From assembly GCF_018135625.1 (NCBI RefSeq), contig NZ_CP073078.1, positions 2,388,501-2,452,500 of the forward strand: a stretch of 64,000 nucleotides of DNA, in the 5' to 3' direction. Positions 15,789 to 24,382 of this stretch are shown in pieces. The position numbers and the translations under genes are program-made. Position 1 is the stretch's first letter. The number at the start of each line of letters is the position of its first letter. The stretch is from Phenylobacterium montanum. Its GTDB lineage: Bacteria; Pseudomonadota; Alphaproteobacteria; Caulobacterales; Caulobacteraceae. The notes under the pieces were generated by a model that saw nothing but the letters and a program-made list of their open reading frames with translations, was not told the origin of the DNA and made no database searches.

Positions 15789-18074
15789 GTGACCAAATCC
15801 TGCCTGCTGCGCGGCGCAACGCCGTTGGCGACGCTATTGATGCTGGGCGTCGCGCACGCCGCTTTCGCCCAGACCGCGGCGCCAGCGAGCGGATCGCCCG
15901 CGGGCGCCGACACTGTGAGCGAAGTCGTGGTCACCGCCCAGAAGCGGACCGAGCGGCTGCAGGACGTGCCGGTCGCGGTCTCGGCCCTGTCCGGCGCTCA
16001 GCTGAGCAACCAGCACGTCGCCAAGGTCGACGACATCACCTCGTTCGTCCCCTCGCTGCAGGCCACTTCGCCCGATGGCGAGGGCACGCCGATCTTCGCC
16101 CTGCGCGGGGTCTCGATGTCGGACTACAGCCTCAGCCAGGATGGCCCGGTCGCCACCTATTTCGACGAGACCTACGCCAGCGCCTTTGCCCTCCTCGGCA
16201 TTCGCATGTTCGACCTGCAGCGGGTGGAGGTGCTGAAAGGGCCGCAAGGCACGCTCTACGGCAAGAACACAACGGGCGGCGCGATCAACATCATCTCCAA
16301 CAAGCCGACCTTCACCCCCAGCGGCGACTTCAGCGTCGGCTATGGAAACTACAATCACTGGCAGGCATCGGGCGACGTCAACGGCCCGCTCCTGGGCGAC
16401 AAGCTCGCCGGCCGCTTCGCCTTCACCGCCGAAAAGGCGAACGGGTGGATGAGCGACGCCCTGCCGGGCAAGCCGAAGCTCGATGCCCTCGACGGCTACG
16501 CCGGTCGCCTGAGCCTGCTGGCCCGGCCGACCAGCAATTCGGAGTTCACCTTGAGGATCGCGGGCAGCTGGCAGAACCCGATCAACTACGGGATCAAGGG
16601 CGAGCCGCTGGACTCAACCGGCATCGGCGGGCCGGTCTACAACCTGTTCGGCCTTCAGGGCTATGTTCCGCCCGCGAACCTGGGCCCCGATACGGTCCAG
16701 AACGCCGAGACCGCCCGACGGCTCGCCGAGACCTGGTCGGCCTCGCTGCACGGCGACATCCAGCTGCCGCATCACCTGGCCCTGACGACGATCACCGCGT
16801 GGGACTGGGGCAAGCTGTTCATACCGGAAGCCTCTGACGGCGCGCCCAACCAGGCCCTGCAGATCAGCTATTTCGCCCGCGCCCGGCAGTTCGCCCAGGA
16901 CCTGCGGCTGACCTCGAACTTCACCGGGCCGTTCGACTTCATGCTCGGCGCCTATTTCAACCGCGAGGAAATCTACAACGCGACGATGAACACGCTCTAC
17001 GCCGACATCGACGTCAACGGCGACGGGGTGATCAACGCCCAGGACTGCCTGGCCGGCTTCCCGGTCGCCTGCAGGGTCGGCAACAGCTTCACCCAGATCA
17101 AGACCAGCACCGCCGTCTATACGGACATGAAGTACAGGCTCACCGACCACATCACGTTGCGCGGCGGCCTGCGCTACACACGCGACGACGGCCGTCTGGG
17201 CGGCTTCGAGTCCCAGTTCCAGGACGTTCAGGGGAACTTCCTGGGCTATCTGGTCCAGCCCAGCGACGTTGCGGCGGAAGGCGCGAACCGCTTCAAGCGG
17301 AGCAATGTCTCGGGCAAGGCCGGCGTCGACTACAAGACCTCGAGCGGCCAGCTGTTTTATCTGAGTTTCAGCCGGGGCTATCGCGGCGACGCCTTCAACG
17401 CCCAGGGCTTCTTCTCCCCGGCGGAAGTCACTGTCGCCAAGCCGGAGACGCTCAGCGACATCGAAGGCGGCGCCAAGCTGCAGCTATTCGATCGGCGCAT
17501 GACGCTGAACCTGTCGGCCTACCACTACGACTACCAGAATATGCAGTTCATCAACGTCACGCCGACTTTGCTGCAGCAATTGGTGAACCTGCCCAAGGCG
17601 ACGGTCGATGGGGGCGAGCTCGAGTTGACCGCCCGCCCTACCCATGCGCTCAGCCTGCACCTCGGGCTGGGGGTGCTCAGCTCCGAAATCCAAGAGGGGC
17701 AGTTGCTGGGCCAGGACCTCAAGGGCCATCAACTGGCCAACGCGCCCAAGATCAACACGACGATCGGGGCCGACTGGACTATCGCCGACCTCAGCGCCGG
17801 CACGCTGGCCCTGCATGGCGATTCTGTGATCACCTCGAAGCAGTATTTTGACGTCTTCAACGGCGAGGCCCAGGCGCAGAAGGCCTATGGCCTGGTCAAC
17901 GGCAATCTCGGTTTCAGGTCATCCGACCACCGTTGGGGCGTCAGCCTCTGGGCCAAGAACCTGCTGGACCAGCACTACTACAACTCGATCATCAAGGTTC
18001 AGTCGTTCAACCTGAACTACATGCACGTTGGCACGCCGCGCATGTTCGGCGCCAACCTCGACTACTCGTTCTGA
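15789..18074 (+). CDS. TonB-dependent receptor of the amine-oxidation cluster
   Basis: An outer-membrane receptor of about 761 residues with a signal peptide (core TPLATLLMLGVAHAAFA), a TonB-box region SEVVVTAQKRTERLQDVP, plug motifs LRGVSMSDY and VEVLKGPQGTLYGKNTTGGAINI, and a C-terminal barrel ending MFGANLDYSF. I prefer GTG 15789 because GGGGAGG lies 6 bases upstream and it starts the signal peptide; GTG 15732 would add 19 residues. It follows the cytochrome c gene by about 90 bases in the same direction. It probably brings the substrate of the flavoenzyme into the periplasm (inference from context). Confidence 0.9.
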   Translation: MTKSCLLRGATPLATLLMLGVAHAAFAQTAAPASGSPAGADTVSEVVVTAQKRTERLQDVPVAVSALSGAQLSNQHVAKVDDITSFVPSLQATSPDGEGTPIFALRGVSMSDYSLSQDGPVATYFDETYASAFALLGIRMFDLQRVEVLKGPQGTLYGKNTTGGAINIISNKPTFTPSGDFSVGYGNYNHWQASGDVNGPLLGDKLAGRFAFTAEKANGWMSDALPGKPKLDALDGYAGRLSLLARPTSNSEFTLRIAGSWQNPINYGIKGEPLDSTGIGGPVYNLFGLQGYVPPANLGPDTVQNAETARRLAETWSASLHGDIQLPHHLALTTITAWDWGKLFIPEASDGAPNQALQISYFARARQFAQDLRLTSNFTGPFDFMLGAYFNREEIYNATMNTLYADIDVNGDGVINAQDCLAGFPVACRVGNSFTQIKTSTAVYTDMKYRLTDHITLRGGLRYTRDDGRLGGFESQFQDVQGNFLGYLVQPSDVAAEGANRFKRSNVSGKAGVDYKTSSGQLFYLSFSRGYRGDAFNAQGFFSPAEVTVAKPETLSDIEGGAKLQLFDRRMTLNLSAYHYDYQNMQFINVTPTLLQQLVNLPKATVDGGELELTARPTHALSLHLGLGVLSSEIQEGQLLGQDLKGHQLANAPKINTTIGADWTIADLSAGTLALHGDSVITSKQYFDVFNGEAQAQKAYGLVNGNLGFRSSDHRWGVSLWAKNLLDQHYYNSIIKVQSFNLNYMHVGTPRMFGANLDYSF

Positions 18075-18104
18075 CACCCAACAACACCAACAGGGAGGTC
18101 ACAG

Positions 18105-18524
18105 ATGTCCGACCAGCCTATTTCCAAGTTCATGCTCACGACCAAGGGCGCCATCAATCTCGTTTTCGGGGCGGGTATGGTCGCGGCGCCGGCCCAATTG
18201 CTTCACCTGTACGGCATGAGCCTCGATCCGTCGGGCGTGTTCCTGGCCCACCTGTTCGGCGCGGGCCTGCTGGAGATCGGCGCGGTTCAGGTCCTGGCCC
18301 GCAATACGCCGCGGGGCGCGCTGAAATCGGCGCTGGTGGGCGCGGTCGCCGTGTTCGACCTGATCGGCCTCGGCCTGGCCGTCCCGGGCATGCTCGCCGG
18401 GGTGATGAACACGATGGGCTGGGCCGACGTGGGCCTCTACGCCTTCGCCGGCTTCGGCTTTGCGCTGGCCTGGCTGAAGGAATGCCGGACACCGTCCGCA
18501 GCCTCGGCCGCGCCGGCGCACTGA
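18105..18524 (+). CDS. Small four-helix membrane protein, function unknown
   Basis: A 139-residue protein with about four hydrophobic segments (INLVFGAGMVAAPAQLL, FLAHLFGAGLLEIGAVQVL, ALVGAVAVFDLIGLGLAVPG, GLYAFAGFGFALAWL). It has no motif that I recognise beyond a general resemblance to small DUF-type inner-membrane proteins. A good ribosome binding site (GGGAGG) precedes ATG 18105, 31 bases after the TonB receptor stop, so it is likely in the same operon. A role in the amine-oxidation module is possible but unsupported. Confidence 0.75.
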   Translation: MSDQPISKFMLTTKGAINLVFGAGMVAAPAQLLHLYGMSLDPSGVFLAHLFGAGLLEIGAVQVLARNTPRGALKSALVGAVAVFDLIGLGLAVPGMLAGVMNTMGWADVGLYAFAGFGFALAWLKECRTPSAASAAPAH

Positions 18525-18580
18525 GTTCTCGCGGTAGGGCGTTGGTGGAACAATAACGTGGTTTCGATCGGACCCTAGCC

Positions 18581-20245
18581 GTGGAACGGACAGCGATGGA
18601 CTGGCGCACTCACGAGATCGAAAATCAGGTCAACGAACTGGTCGACTACGACCTCTTCTCCACCGACGCGGCATTGGTCGAGGCCGTTGCCCGCGTGGGC
18701 GGGGACTGGTTCGCCAACACCCTGGGCGACTACGGCGCCGAGCTCGGCCGGACGGAGACCTGGCGGATGGCGGCGGACGCCAATCGCTTGACGCCTGAAC
18801 TCGAGCGATATGACGCTCGCGGCCGGCGGATCGACCAGGTGTCCTTTCATCCGAGCTGGCACGCGATCTTGGAGCTCTATCGCAACCGAGGGCTCGTCTC
18901 CCTCCCGTTCCGCGATGAGCTGCGCGGGCGTTGGGGCGCCTGGGTGGCGGGTTTCTACCTGCATGGCCAGATCGAGGCGGGAACCCTCTGTCCGGCCACC
19001 ATGACCCAGGCGGCGATTCCGTTGCTGCAGAAGGAGCCGGCCTTGTGGGCGACCGTCGGCGACAAGCTCTACAGCGACCGCTACGACCCGCGCGACCTGC
19101 CGATCCGCGACAAGGCCTCGATCTGGATCGGCATGGGCATGACCGAGAAGCAGGGCGGTTCTGACGTGCGGTCCAACACCACCGCGGCGACGCCGGTCGG
19201 CGTCGGCGGGCGCGGCGGCGAATACCTGTTGCGCGGCCACAAATGGTTCTTTTCCGTTCCCACCTCTGACGCCCATCTGGTCGTGGCCAAGACGCCGGAC
19301 GGCTCGCCCTCCTGCTTCTTCGTCCCGCGCTACCGCCCCGACGGCTCGCGCAACGCCATTCGCGTCCAGCGCCTGAAGGAAAAGGTCGGCAACCGCAGCA
19401 ACGCCTCCAGCGAAGTGGAGTTCGAGGACGCCTGGGGCGTGCTGATGGGTGAGCCCGGCCGCGGCATCCCCACCATTATCGAGATGGCCGGCTATACGCG
19501 CTTGAACTGCGTGGTCGGCAGCGCCGCGATGCTACGGCAGGCGTTGGTGCAGGCGCTGGCCTATACCCGCAAGCGCCGGGCCTTCGGACGCGCGCTTGCA
19601 GACCAGCCACTGATGCGCGCGGTGCTCGCGGACCTGGCCCTGGAGAGCGAAGCGGCCCTGGTGCTGGCCATGCGCCTGGCCGAAGCGTTCGAGGCCGGGG
19701 ATGATCCGGCCCAGCGCGCCTGGAAGCGCATCATGACGCCGGCGGCCAAGTTTTGGGTCTGCAAGCGCGCTGTCGAGGCGTGCGGCGAGGCGATGGAGGC
19801 CCTGGGCGGCAACGGCTATGTGGAGCCCGGCGTGATGGGCCGGTTCTATCGTGAGGCGCCGGTCAACTCGATCTGGGAGGGATCGGGCAACGTCATGTGC
19901 CTGGACGTCATCCGTGCGATGGCGCGTGAGCCGGAATCCGCCACGGCCCTGCTGGACGACCTCGCCCCCTCGGGCGGCGGCGAGGCGCCCATCCGCGCGG
20001 AGCTGGCAGCGCTCAGGGACCTTTTGACCGGCGATCCGGAGGTGCTGGAGGGGCGCGGAAGGCGCATCGCCCAGCGCCTAGTCCTGGTCGCTCAAGCGGC
20101 CCTGCTACGCGAGCGTGCGCCGAGCTTCGTCGCCGACGGCTTCATCGCCACCCGCTTCGCGCCCGACTGGGGCCGGGTGATCGGCGGCATCGATCCAGCC
20201 GGGCTCGACGTGGAGCCGCTGCTCGCCCGCGCCTTTCCAACGTGA
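18581..20245 (+). CDS. AidB-like acyl-CoA dehydrogenase family protein
   Basis: The 554-residue flavoprotein has acyl-CoA dehydrogenase architecture with the AidB-type layout: an extended N-terminal region (THEIENQVNELVDYDLFSTD), the middle beta-domain with GMTEKQGGSDVRSN near residue 190 and GHKWFFSVPTSDA, then the C-terminal helical domain with RRAFGRALADQPLMR and the EALGGNGYVEP motif near residue 405. E. coli AidB binds FAD and DNA and is induced by alkylating agents; the exact role of distant homologues is unclear. GTG 18581 or ATG 18596 could be the start. It follows the membrane protein by 56 bases and may be independent of the amine cluster. Confidence 0.82.
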   Translation: MERTAMDWRTHEIENQVNELVDYDLFSTDAALVEAVARVGGDWFANTLGDYGAELGRTETWRMAADANRLTPELERYDARGRRIDQVSFHPSWHAILELYRNRGLVSLPFRDELRGRWGAWVAGFYLHGQIEAGTLCPATMTQAAIPLLQKEPALWATVGDKLYSDRYDPRDLPIRDKASIWIGMGMTEKQGGSDVRSNTTAATPVGVGGRGGEYLLRGHKWFFSVPTSDAHLVVAKTPDGSPSCFFVPRYRPDGSRNAIRVQRLKEKVGNRSNASSEVEFEDAWGVLMGEPGRGIPTIIEMAGYTRLNCVVGSAAMLRQALVQALAYTRKRRAFGRALADQPLMRAVLADLALESEAALVLAMRLAEAFEAGDDPAQRAWKRIMTPAAKFWVCKRAVEACGEAMEALGGNGYVEPGVMGRFYREAPVNSIWEGSGNVMCLDVIRAMAREPESATALLDDLAPSGGGEAPIRAELAALRDLLTGDPEVLEGRGRRIAQRLVLVAQAALLRERAPSFVADGFIATRFAPDWGRVIGGIDPAGLDVEPLLARAFPT

Positions 20246-20509
20246 CGGAATCATCATTGTCAGGATCGCGGCCACTGCCCCGGTAGCTTGCCAACGGCGG
20301 AGACCCGAAAAGGCGCCCCCTAACTACGCCCCCGGTCATGACCGCTCTGGAGCAAGTCGCCTGAATCCGACCGAGCAGTTGCTATGACAGGTATTGGCGA
20401 GCCCCGCCGGGACTGTCGGCGAAGATGCGCCACAAGCGGTGACCTTGATGAATGCTGCTGGGTCGCGCAGGAAGAGCAGGAAGGTTTGTTGGCCAGTCCC
20501 CGGCAAGCA

Positions 20510-20954
20510 TCATTCGGCACGTGTGGGCGTGCCCTGATGAAAGACCAACTGCCACCGATCGCCGATCAGCATCCAAATAGAGCTTCTCAACGAGCGGGCA
20601 TCTGGGACGCCTTCTCGTGTCCTGACATGGCTATAAGTCAACAGGACCACACCCTTGGCGAGGGGTCTAAGTTCATATCCGTCATTCGCCATCTCCGCCC
20701 ACGCGCCGACGTTCTCTGCGGCTAAGGCCGAAATTACGGATTCCTTATGATAAATTTGACCAGACGCCGAATTCGAGAAAATCGTCCGACAAGATCCCGG
20801 GAAGTACTTGCGGTGAATGGCGCATCGCAGGATCAATAATTTTCTGCTCCAACGATATAAGCAACTCGAGTGTCCCTGGCGCTGTCATAACCTTCTCCAC
20901 CATCTCCGACCGCATTGTCTTGGGGAGTTCTGCGACCTTAGGCGTCACAGTCAA
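20510..20954 (-). pseudogene. DUF4440 (NTF2-like) gene with a frameshift
   Basis: The N-terminal half (MRSEMVEKVM... to LSDDFLEFG) and the C-terminal half (SGQIYHKESVISAL... to DRWQLVFHQGTPT) of a DUF4440/SnoaL-like protein lie in different minus-strand frames. They join perfectly if one base is removed near 20765 in the GGCGTCT stretch, which restores DDFLEFG-SGQIYHKE, the usual DUF4440 order. The product would be about 145 residues. Either the gene is freshly inactivated or this is a sequencing error. I see no gene in 20246-20509 or 20955-21133. Confidence 0.7.
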
Positions 20955-21133
20955 GTCGGCCGAAAAGGCGGCTCAGCGCCATCCTCCGCCGAGCGTTACG
21001 ACGGCTTCCAGGGAACTGGCCCAGCCGTAGGGTTGCCATGTCCAACGACGACATCTGGCGAGCAGGCGTAGGTCGGCCTAACCTAGCTTGGCGCGGACAA
21101 ACGACCCGGCCGCCACTGGGCGTTCTGGCAGGC

Positions 21134-22006
21134 CTAGCCGGCGAGAAATGCGTCCGCCGCGCGCATGAAATCGTCGAGCCTATCGTGGTGGACCCAATGA
21201 CCTGCCCCTTCGAAATTCACCAGGCGGGCGTTCTGGAAATGCTGGATGCGGCCGTCCAGGACCGGATCCGAGGCCCAGGACTCCGACCCGCGCACCAGCA
21301 GCACGGGCGCTGTGATGCACCTCCACAGGCGATGCTGATCTTCGTGCGACAGCCCGCCAACGTCCCCGCCCCAACGCACATGATTGTCGAACTTCCAGGA
21401 ATAGGTCCCGTCCTCGTTCTGGTGCGCCCCATAGACCGTCAGATGGCGCGCCTGCTCGTCGCTGAGGTGGGGGTTTTCCTCCGCCATGCGGGCGACGGCG
21501 TCTTCGAGCGTGGCGTATTTGCGCGGCGTTCGGCCGGACGTCTCCCGCCGGTCCTTCACCCAGGTGCGCAGGCGCTGGTCGACGGTGACCTCGGCCATCT
21601 TTTCGATCATCTGCGGCGACGGGCCCAGCCCCTCGATGGCGATCACCTTGCTGATCTTGTCGGGGAAGGCGCCGCAATAGTTCAGCGCCACGCCGGCTCC
21701 GAGGGAATGAGCGATGATGGTCACCGGCGCCAATTGCTTCTGATGAACCAACTGGGCGAGGTCATAGAAGTAGGCCGGCTGGTCGTATCCGCCGCCGACG
21801 GCCCAGGCGCTGTCACCGTGGCCCCTGAGGTCCGGGGCAATGACATGATAGCGACCCCGCAGCCGGTCCGCGACCCAGTCCCAGTTGCGGCAATGGTCGC
21901 GTCCGCCATGCAGCAGCAGCAGGGGCGGCGCGCCCTCGTTGCCCCAGTCGACATAGTGCAGTCGCAGGCGCTGGGAAAAATAGAAGTGGGACGTTGGACC
22001 TTCCAT
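21134..22006 (-). CDS. Alpha/beta fold hydrolase
   Basis: A 290-residue serine hydrolase without a signal peptide. Oxyanion segment LLLLHGGRDHCRNW is near residues 30-43, DLRGHGDS near 59-66, the nucleophile elbow AHSLGA near 99-104, an acid residue in the RGSESWASDP region near 235, and the catalytic His in EGAGHWVHHDR near 265. The elbow has the rarer AHSLG form instead of GHSMG. It resembles epoxide hydrolase/haloperoxidase-like enzymes, but the substrate is not deducible. It is transcribed away from the mucR-type gene. Confidence 0.87.
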   Translation of the reverse strand: MEGPTSHFYFSQRLRLHYVDWGNEGAPPLLLLHGGRDHCRNWDWVADRLRGRYHVIAPDLRGHGDSAWAVGGGYDQPAYFYDLAQLVHQKQLAPVTIIAHSLGAGVALNYCGAFPDKISKVIAIEGLGPSPQMIEKMAEVTVDQRLRTWVKDRRETSGRTPRKYATLEDAVARMAEENPHLSDEQARHLTVYGAHQNEDGTYSWKFDNHVRWGGDVGGLSHEDQHRLWRCITAPVLLVRGSESWASDPVLDGRIQHFQNARLVNFEGAGHWVHHDRLDDFMRAADAFLAG

Positions 22007-22221
22007 CGCAGCCTCCAGAAAGCTGGTGGGTCCTACATCATCCGTCGCCCGCGCTCCATTCTGGTCGAGCGCCGCTCAAGCTGGGCCAGCGGCGATCGGC
22101 CTTTAGGCGGAACTCCGGGGGAGCAGCTACGGCCCCCTCTCGGTCGATGGCGACACCCGCAACCTGGCCGCCCCACTCGACTCAGCTATGATCCGCGCTC
22201 CCCAACCTTGAGGCTCTGACG

Positions 22222-22857
22222 ATGGCCGACGAACCTGCCGAACTGATCGAACTCACCGCCTCGATTGTCGCGGCCTACGTCGGCAATCATCGGGTTCATC
22301 CGGCCGAGCTTTCCAGCATCGTGAAAAGCACCTTCGCCGCCCTGGCCCGCGCTGACAAACCGGCTGAGCCCGAAACCGTCGCCCTGACGCCTGCGGTGTC
22401 GATCCGCAAAAGCATCGCCGGTGAGCGGATCATCTGCCTCGATTGCGGAAAGTCGTTCGCCTCTATCAAACGCCACCTAAACTCGGCGCACGGGCTGACG
22501 CCGCAGACCTACAAGGCGCGTTGGGGCCTCGCGAAGGACTACCCGATGGTCGCGCCGACCTATAGCGAGGCACGCTCTAAGTTGGCGAAGGATATGGGGC
22601 TTGGCCAAGGCGGCCGCGGCGCCCCCCCTGCGCCTGTCCTTGCTCCCAAAGCGCCTGAACCTCCAACAAAAGCCGCCGCTCCCGCTGAAAAGATCGAAGC
22701 TGTTGCTGCCGCCAAAGCCCCGGCGACAAAGCGGCAACCTGGCGAGCCGGTCAAACCAGCTCGCAAGACGCTCAAAATGAAATTCGAAGACGTTGTGACC
22801 AAGGAAGGCGTGAGTGGGGGCAATCCGATCAAGCCGAAGGACGAGACCTTCACCTGA
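22222..22857 (+). CDS. Ros/MucR-family zinc-finger transcriptional regulator
   Basis: The 211-residue protein carries the conserved prokaryotic zinc finger of the Ros/MucR family: CLDCGKSFASIKRHLNSAH near residues 74-92 (two Cys, then two His), followed by GLTPQTYKARWGLAKDYPMVAP, which contacts AT-rich DNA. The N-terminal helix region (LIELTASIVAAYVGNH) is the usual oligomerisation segment. The C-terminus is an unusually long, Ala/Pro/Lys-rich tail of about 80 residues with low complexity; most MucR proteins end soon after the finger. Such regulators act as global, H-NS-like silencers in alphaproteobacteria. Confidence 0.9.
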   Translation: MADEPAELIELTASIVAAYVGNHRVHPAELSSIVKSTFAALARADKPAEPETVALTPAVSIRKSIAGERIICLDCGKSFASIKRHLNSAHGLTPQTYKARWGLAKDYPMVAPTYSEARSKLAKDMGLGQGGRGAPPAPVLAPKAPEPPTKAAAPAEKIEAVAAAKAPATKRQPGEPVKPARKTLKMKFEDVVTKEGVSGGNPIKPKDETFT

Positions 22858-22927
22858 TTCAGACCGCGCGCGCCTTTCGCCTTCGGCCTGCGTATAAAGC
22901 CGTACGGGGCTGTAACGGTGAAGCGCC

Positions 22928-23339
22928 CTAAACAGCCTGCTGGAAATCGGTGGCTCGCGGCCTGGCCGAGCCGGCTGCATAGGATCGGCCAGGACTAGGC
23001 TGCCAAAGCCCATCCGGCGCCCGGCGACAGGCGCCGATGACCCGGACCAGCTTGGCCAAATCGATGGGCTTGGTGAGATGGCCGTCGGCGCCGGCCTGGC
23101 CCGACCGCTCGAAGTCTTCCGGAGCGCCATGCGAGGTCGCGCAATGGATCGCGTACGGCCGACGGAACCCGTCGCGCTCAAATTCGCGGATCCGGCGCGT
23201 GGCGGCCAGTCCATCCATGCTGGGCATACCGACGACCATCAGGAAGAGGTCGAACTCGCTCGCCATGACGGCGCGCGTGGTTTCGAGTCCATCGCAGACC
23301 ACCTTCGCCTCATGGCCAAGGGACCGGAGGATCAGTGCG
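22928..23339 (-). pseudogene. Degenerate response-regulator receiver fragment
   Basis: Minus-strand coding shows about two thirds of a CheY-like receiver: ILRSLGHEAKVVCDGLE, then FDLFLMVVGMPSMDGLAATRRIR, and GADGHLTKPIDLAKLVRVI. The phospho-acceptor Asp of the usual LMDVQMP is Val, and the N-terminal VDDN acidic segment is missing, because homology stops near 23338. The open frame extends to 23401, but that part is antisense to another receiver remnant. This is a broken gene, not a functional regulator. Confidence 0.65.
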
Positions 23340-23477
23340 AACGTACTGGAAAGCCACCTCGAGGCCTGCCGCGCCGCCGGCATGAGCGACCACATCTCCA
23401 AGCCTATCGAGCCTGCGGATTTGCTGGAAAAGACCCTCCGCTGGTCTTCCGATCGCGGCAGCGGCTCGGAAGGCTAA
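23340..23477 (+). pseudogene. C-terminal receiver-domain remnant (hybrid-kinase type)
   Basis: The plus strand encodes EACRAAGMSDHISKPIEPADLLEKTLRW and a stop at 23477, matching the last part of receiver domains found at the ends of hybrid histidine kinases (the KPI lysine is conserved). No matching receiver N-terminus continues upstream in this frame. It abuts the minus-strand receiver fragment head-to-head near 23340, suggesting an inversion or deletion breakpoint. Confidence 0.6.
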
Positions 23478-23553
23478 AGTCTCGGTCGACGGCGTCTTGG
23501 GCCTGTGCGGCGCGAAGGGCTTTGGCCGATGCCGGTTCGGGCGGCTTCGGCGC

Positions 23554-23997
23554 CTAGGGCTTGGCCATCGGGCAGTCGGCGCTGACGCGATGGGCGTCGA
23601 TGCTCGCCGCCCCATCGATGGGAAGACTCGCAAAGATGGTGTGCAGCTTGGCCTTCAGATGGAAGCTTTCCGGCGTGTAGGTCCCAGAGATGCCAACGCT
23701 CATGCGAAGGCCGTTCTTGTCGACGCACTGGCCGGCCAGATTGACCGAGCCGCCGCCGACCGCACGGTGATCGTAGGTGCAGCTGTAGTGGCGGTTGGTG
23801 GGGCCGGTCAGATAGGCTTCGACCTGGGCCGGGGTGATGCATTTGCGGTCAGTGCTGTCCTGGCTGATCAGCAGTTCGGAGTGGTTCCGGCTTTCCCAAT
23901 AGCCCGGCAGAATCGTGTTCTCCGCCAGGGCTGGCGCGGCCAGGCCGAGGACGGGCGCCAACATCAGGGCGAGCAATCGAAAACGGATCACGAGCAA
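23554..23997 (-). CDS. DUF3617 domain-containing periplasmic protein
   Basis: A 147-residue exported protein. The signal peptide (FRLLALMLAPVLGLAAPALA, about residues 6-25) is followed by a mature domain with LPGYWESRNHSELL, a CITPAQVEAYL motif and paired cysteines (KCITP, YSCTYDHR, GQCVDK, SADCPM), which match the DUF3617 family that is abundant in sphingomonads and Caulobacterales. Function is unknown. It probably forms disulfides in the periplasm. Confidence 0.82.
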   Translation of the reverse strand: MLVIRFRLLALMLAPVLGLAAPALAENTILPGYWESRNHSELLISQDSTDRKCITPAQVEAYLTGPTNRHYSCTYDHRAVGGGSVNLAGQCVDKNGLRMSVGISGTYTPESFHLKAKLHTIFASLPIDGAASIDAHRVSADCPMAKP

Positions 23998-24143
23998 CTC
24001 CGGATCAGCGCAACAACCGACCTTGAGCTCCGAGCACGTTCACAATGGGGCGCGGAAGTGTCTGATCCTGGGCTTAAGCCTGGCGGGGATCCGGTCCCCG
24101 CGCTTCGCGGCCCAGCCGCGGGCGGTCCGCCCGTGGGGGCGCC

Positions 24144-24290
24144 CTACTCCTCGCCGTTGAAATCCGCCCCCTTCTGGATGGTCAGCGCAATCTGTTCTGC
24201 AGGCGTCGGTTGGCGGGCCGCCATGACAACAACCGCGCCGGCCGCGGCCGCAGCCATGGCCAAGGCGCAGGCGAAGCCGACCTGCGCCAT
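24144..24290 (-). CDS. Possible 48-residue single-span membrane protein
   Basis: A short minus-strand frame starting at ATG 24290 and ending with TAG at 24144 encodes a hydrophobic N-terminus (ACALAMAAAAAGAVVVMAA) and a polar tail ending GADFNGEE. It would be a small membrane-anchored or exported protein. It is not covered by a longer convincing gene, since a longer minus-strand frame over the same bases has shadow-like composition. There is no strong ribosome binding site, so confidence is low. Confidence 0.35.
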   Translation of the reverse strand: MAQVGFACALAMAAAAAGAVVVMAARQPTPAEQIALTIQKGADFNGEE

Positions 24291-24382
24291 CCGCAATCTT
24301 TGAAGCCGAGTCGTGGGTTGCAAAGCGCGCGTTCGCCCAACAAGCTTGATCGACCCTGAGATCCTGCGTCGGAGACCGGCCG

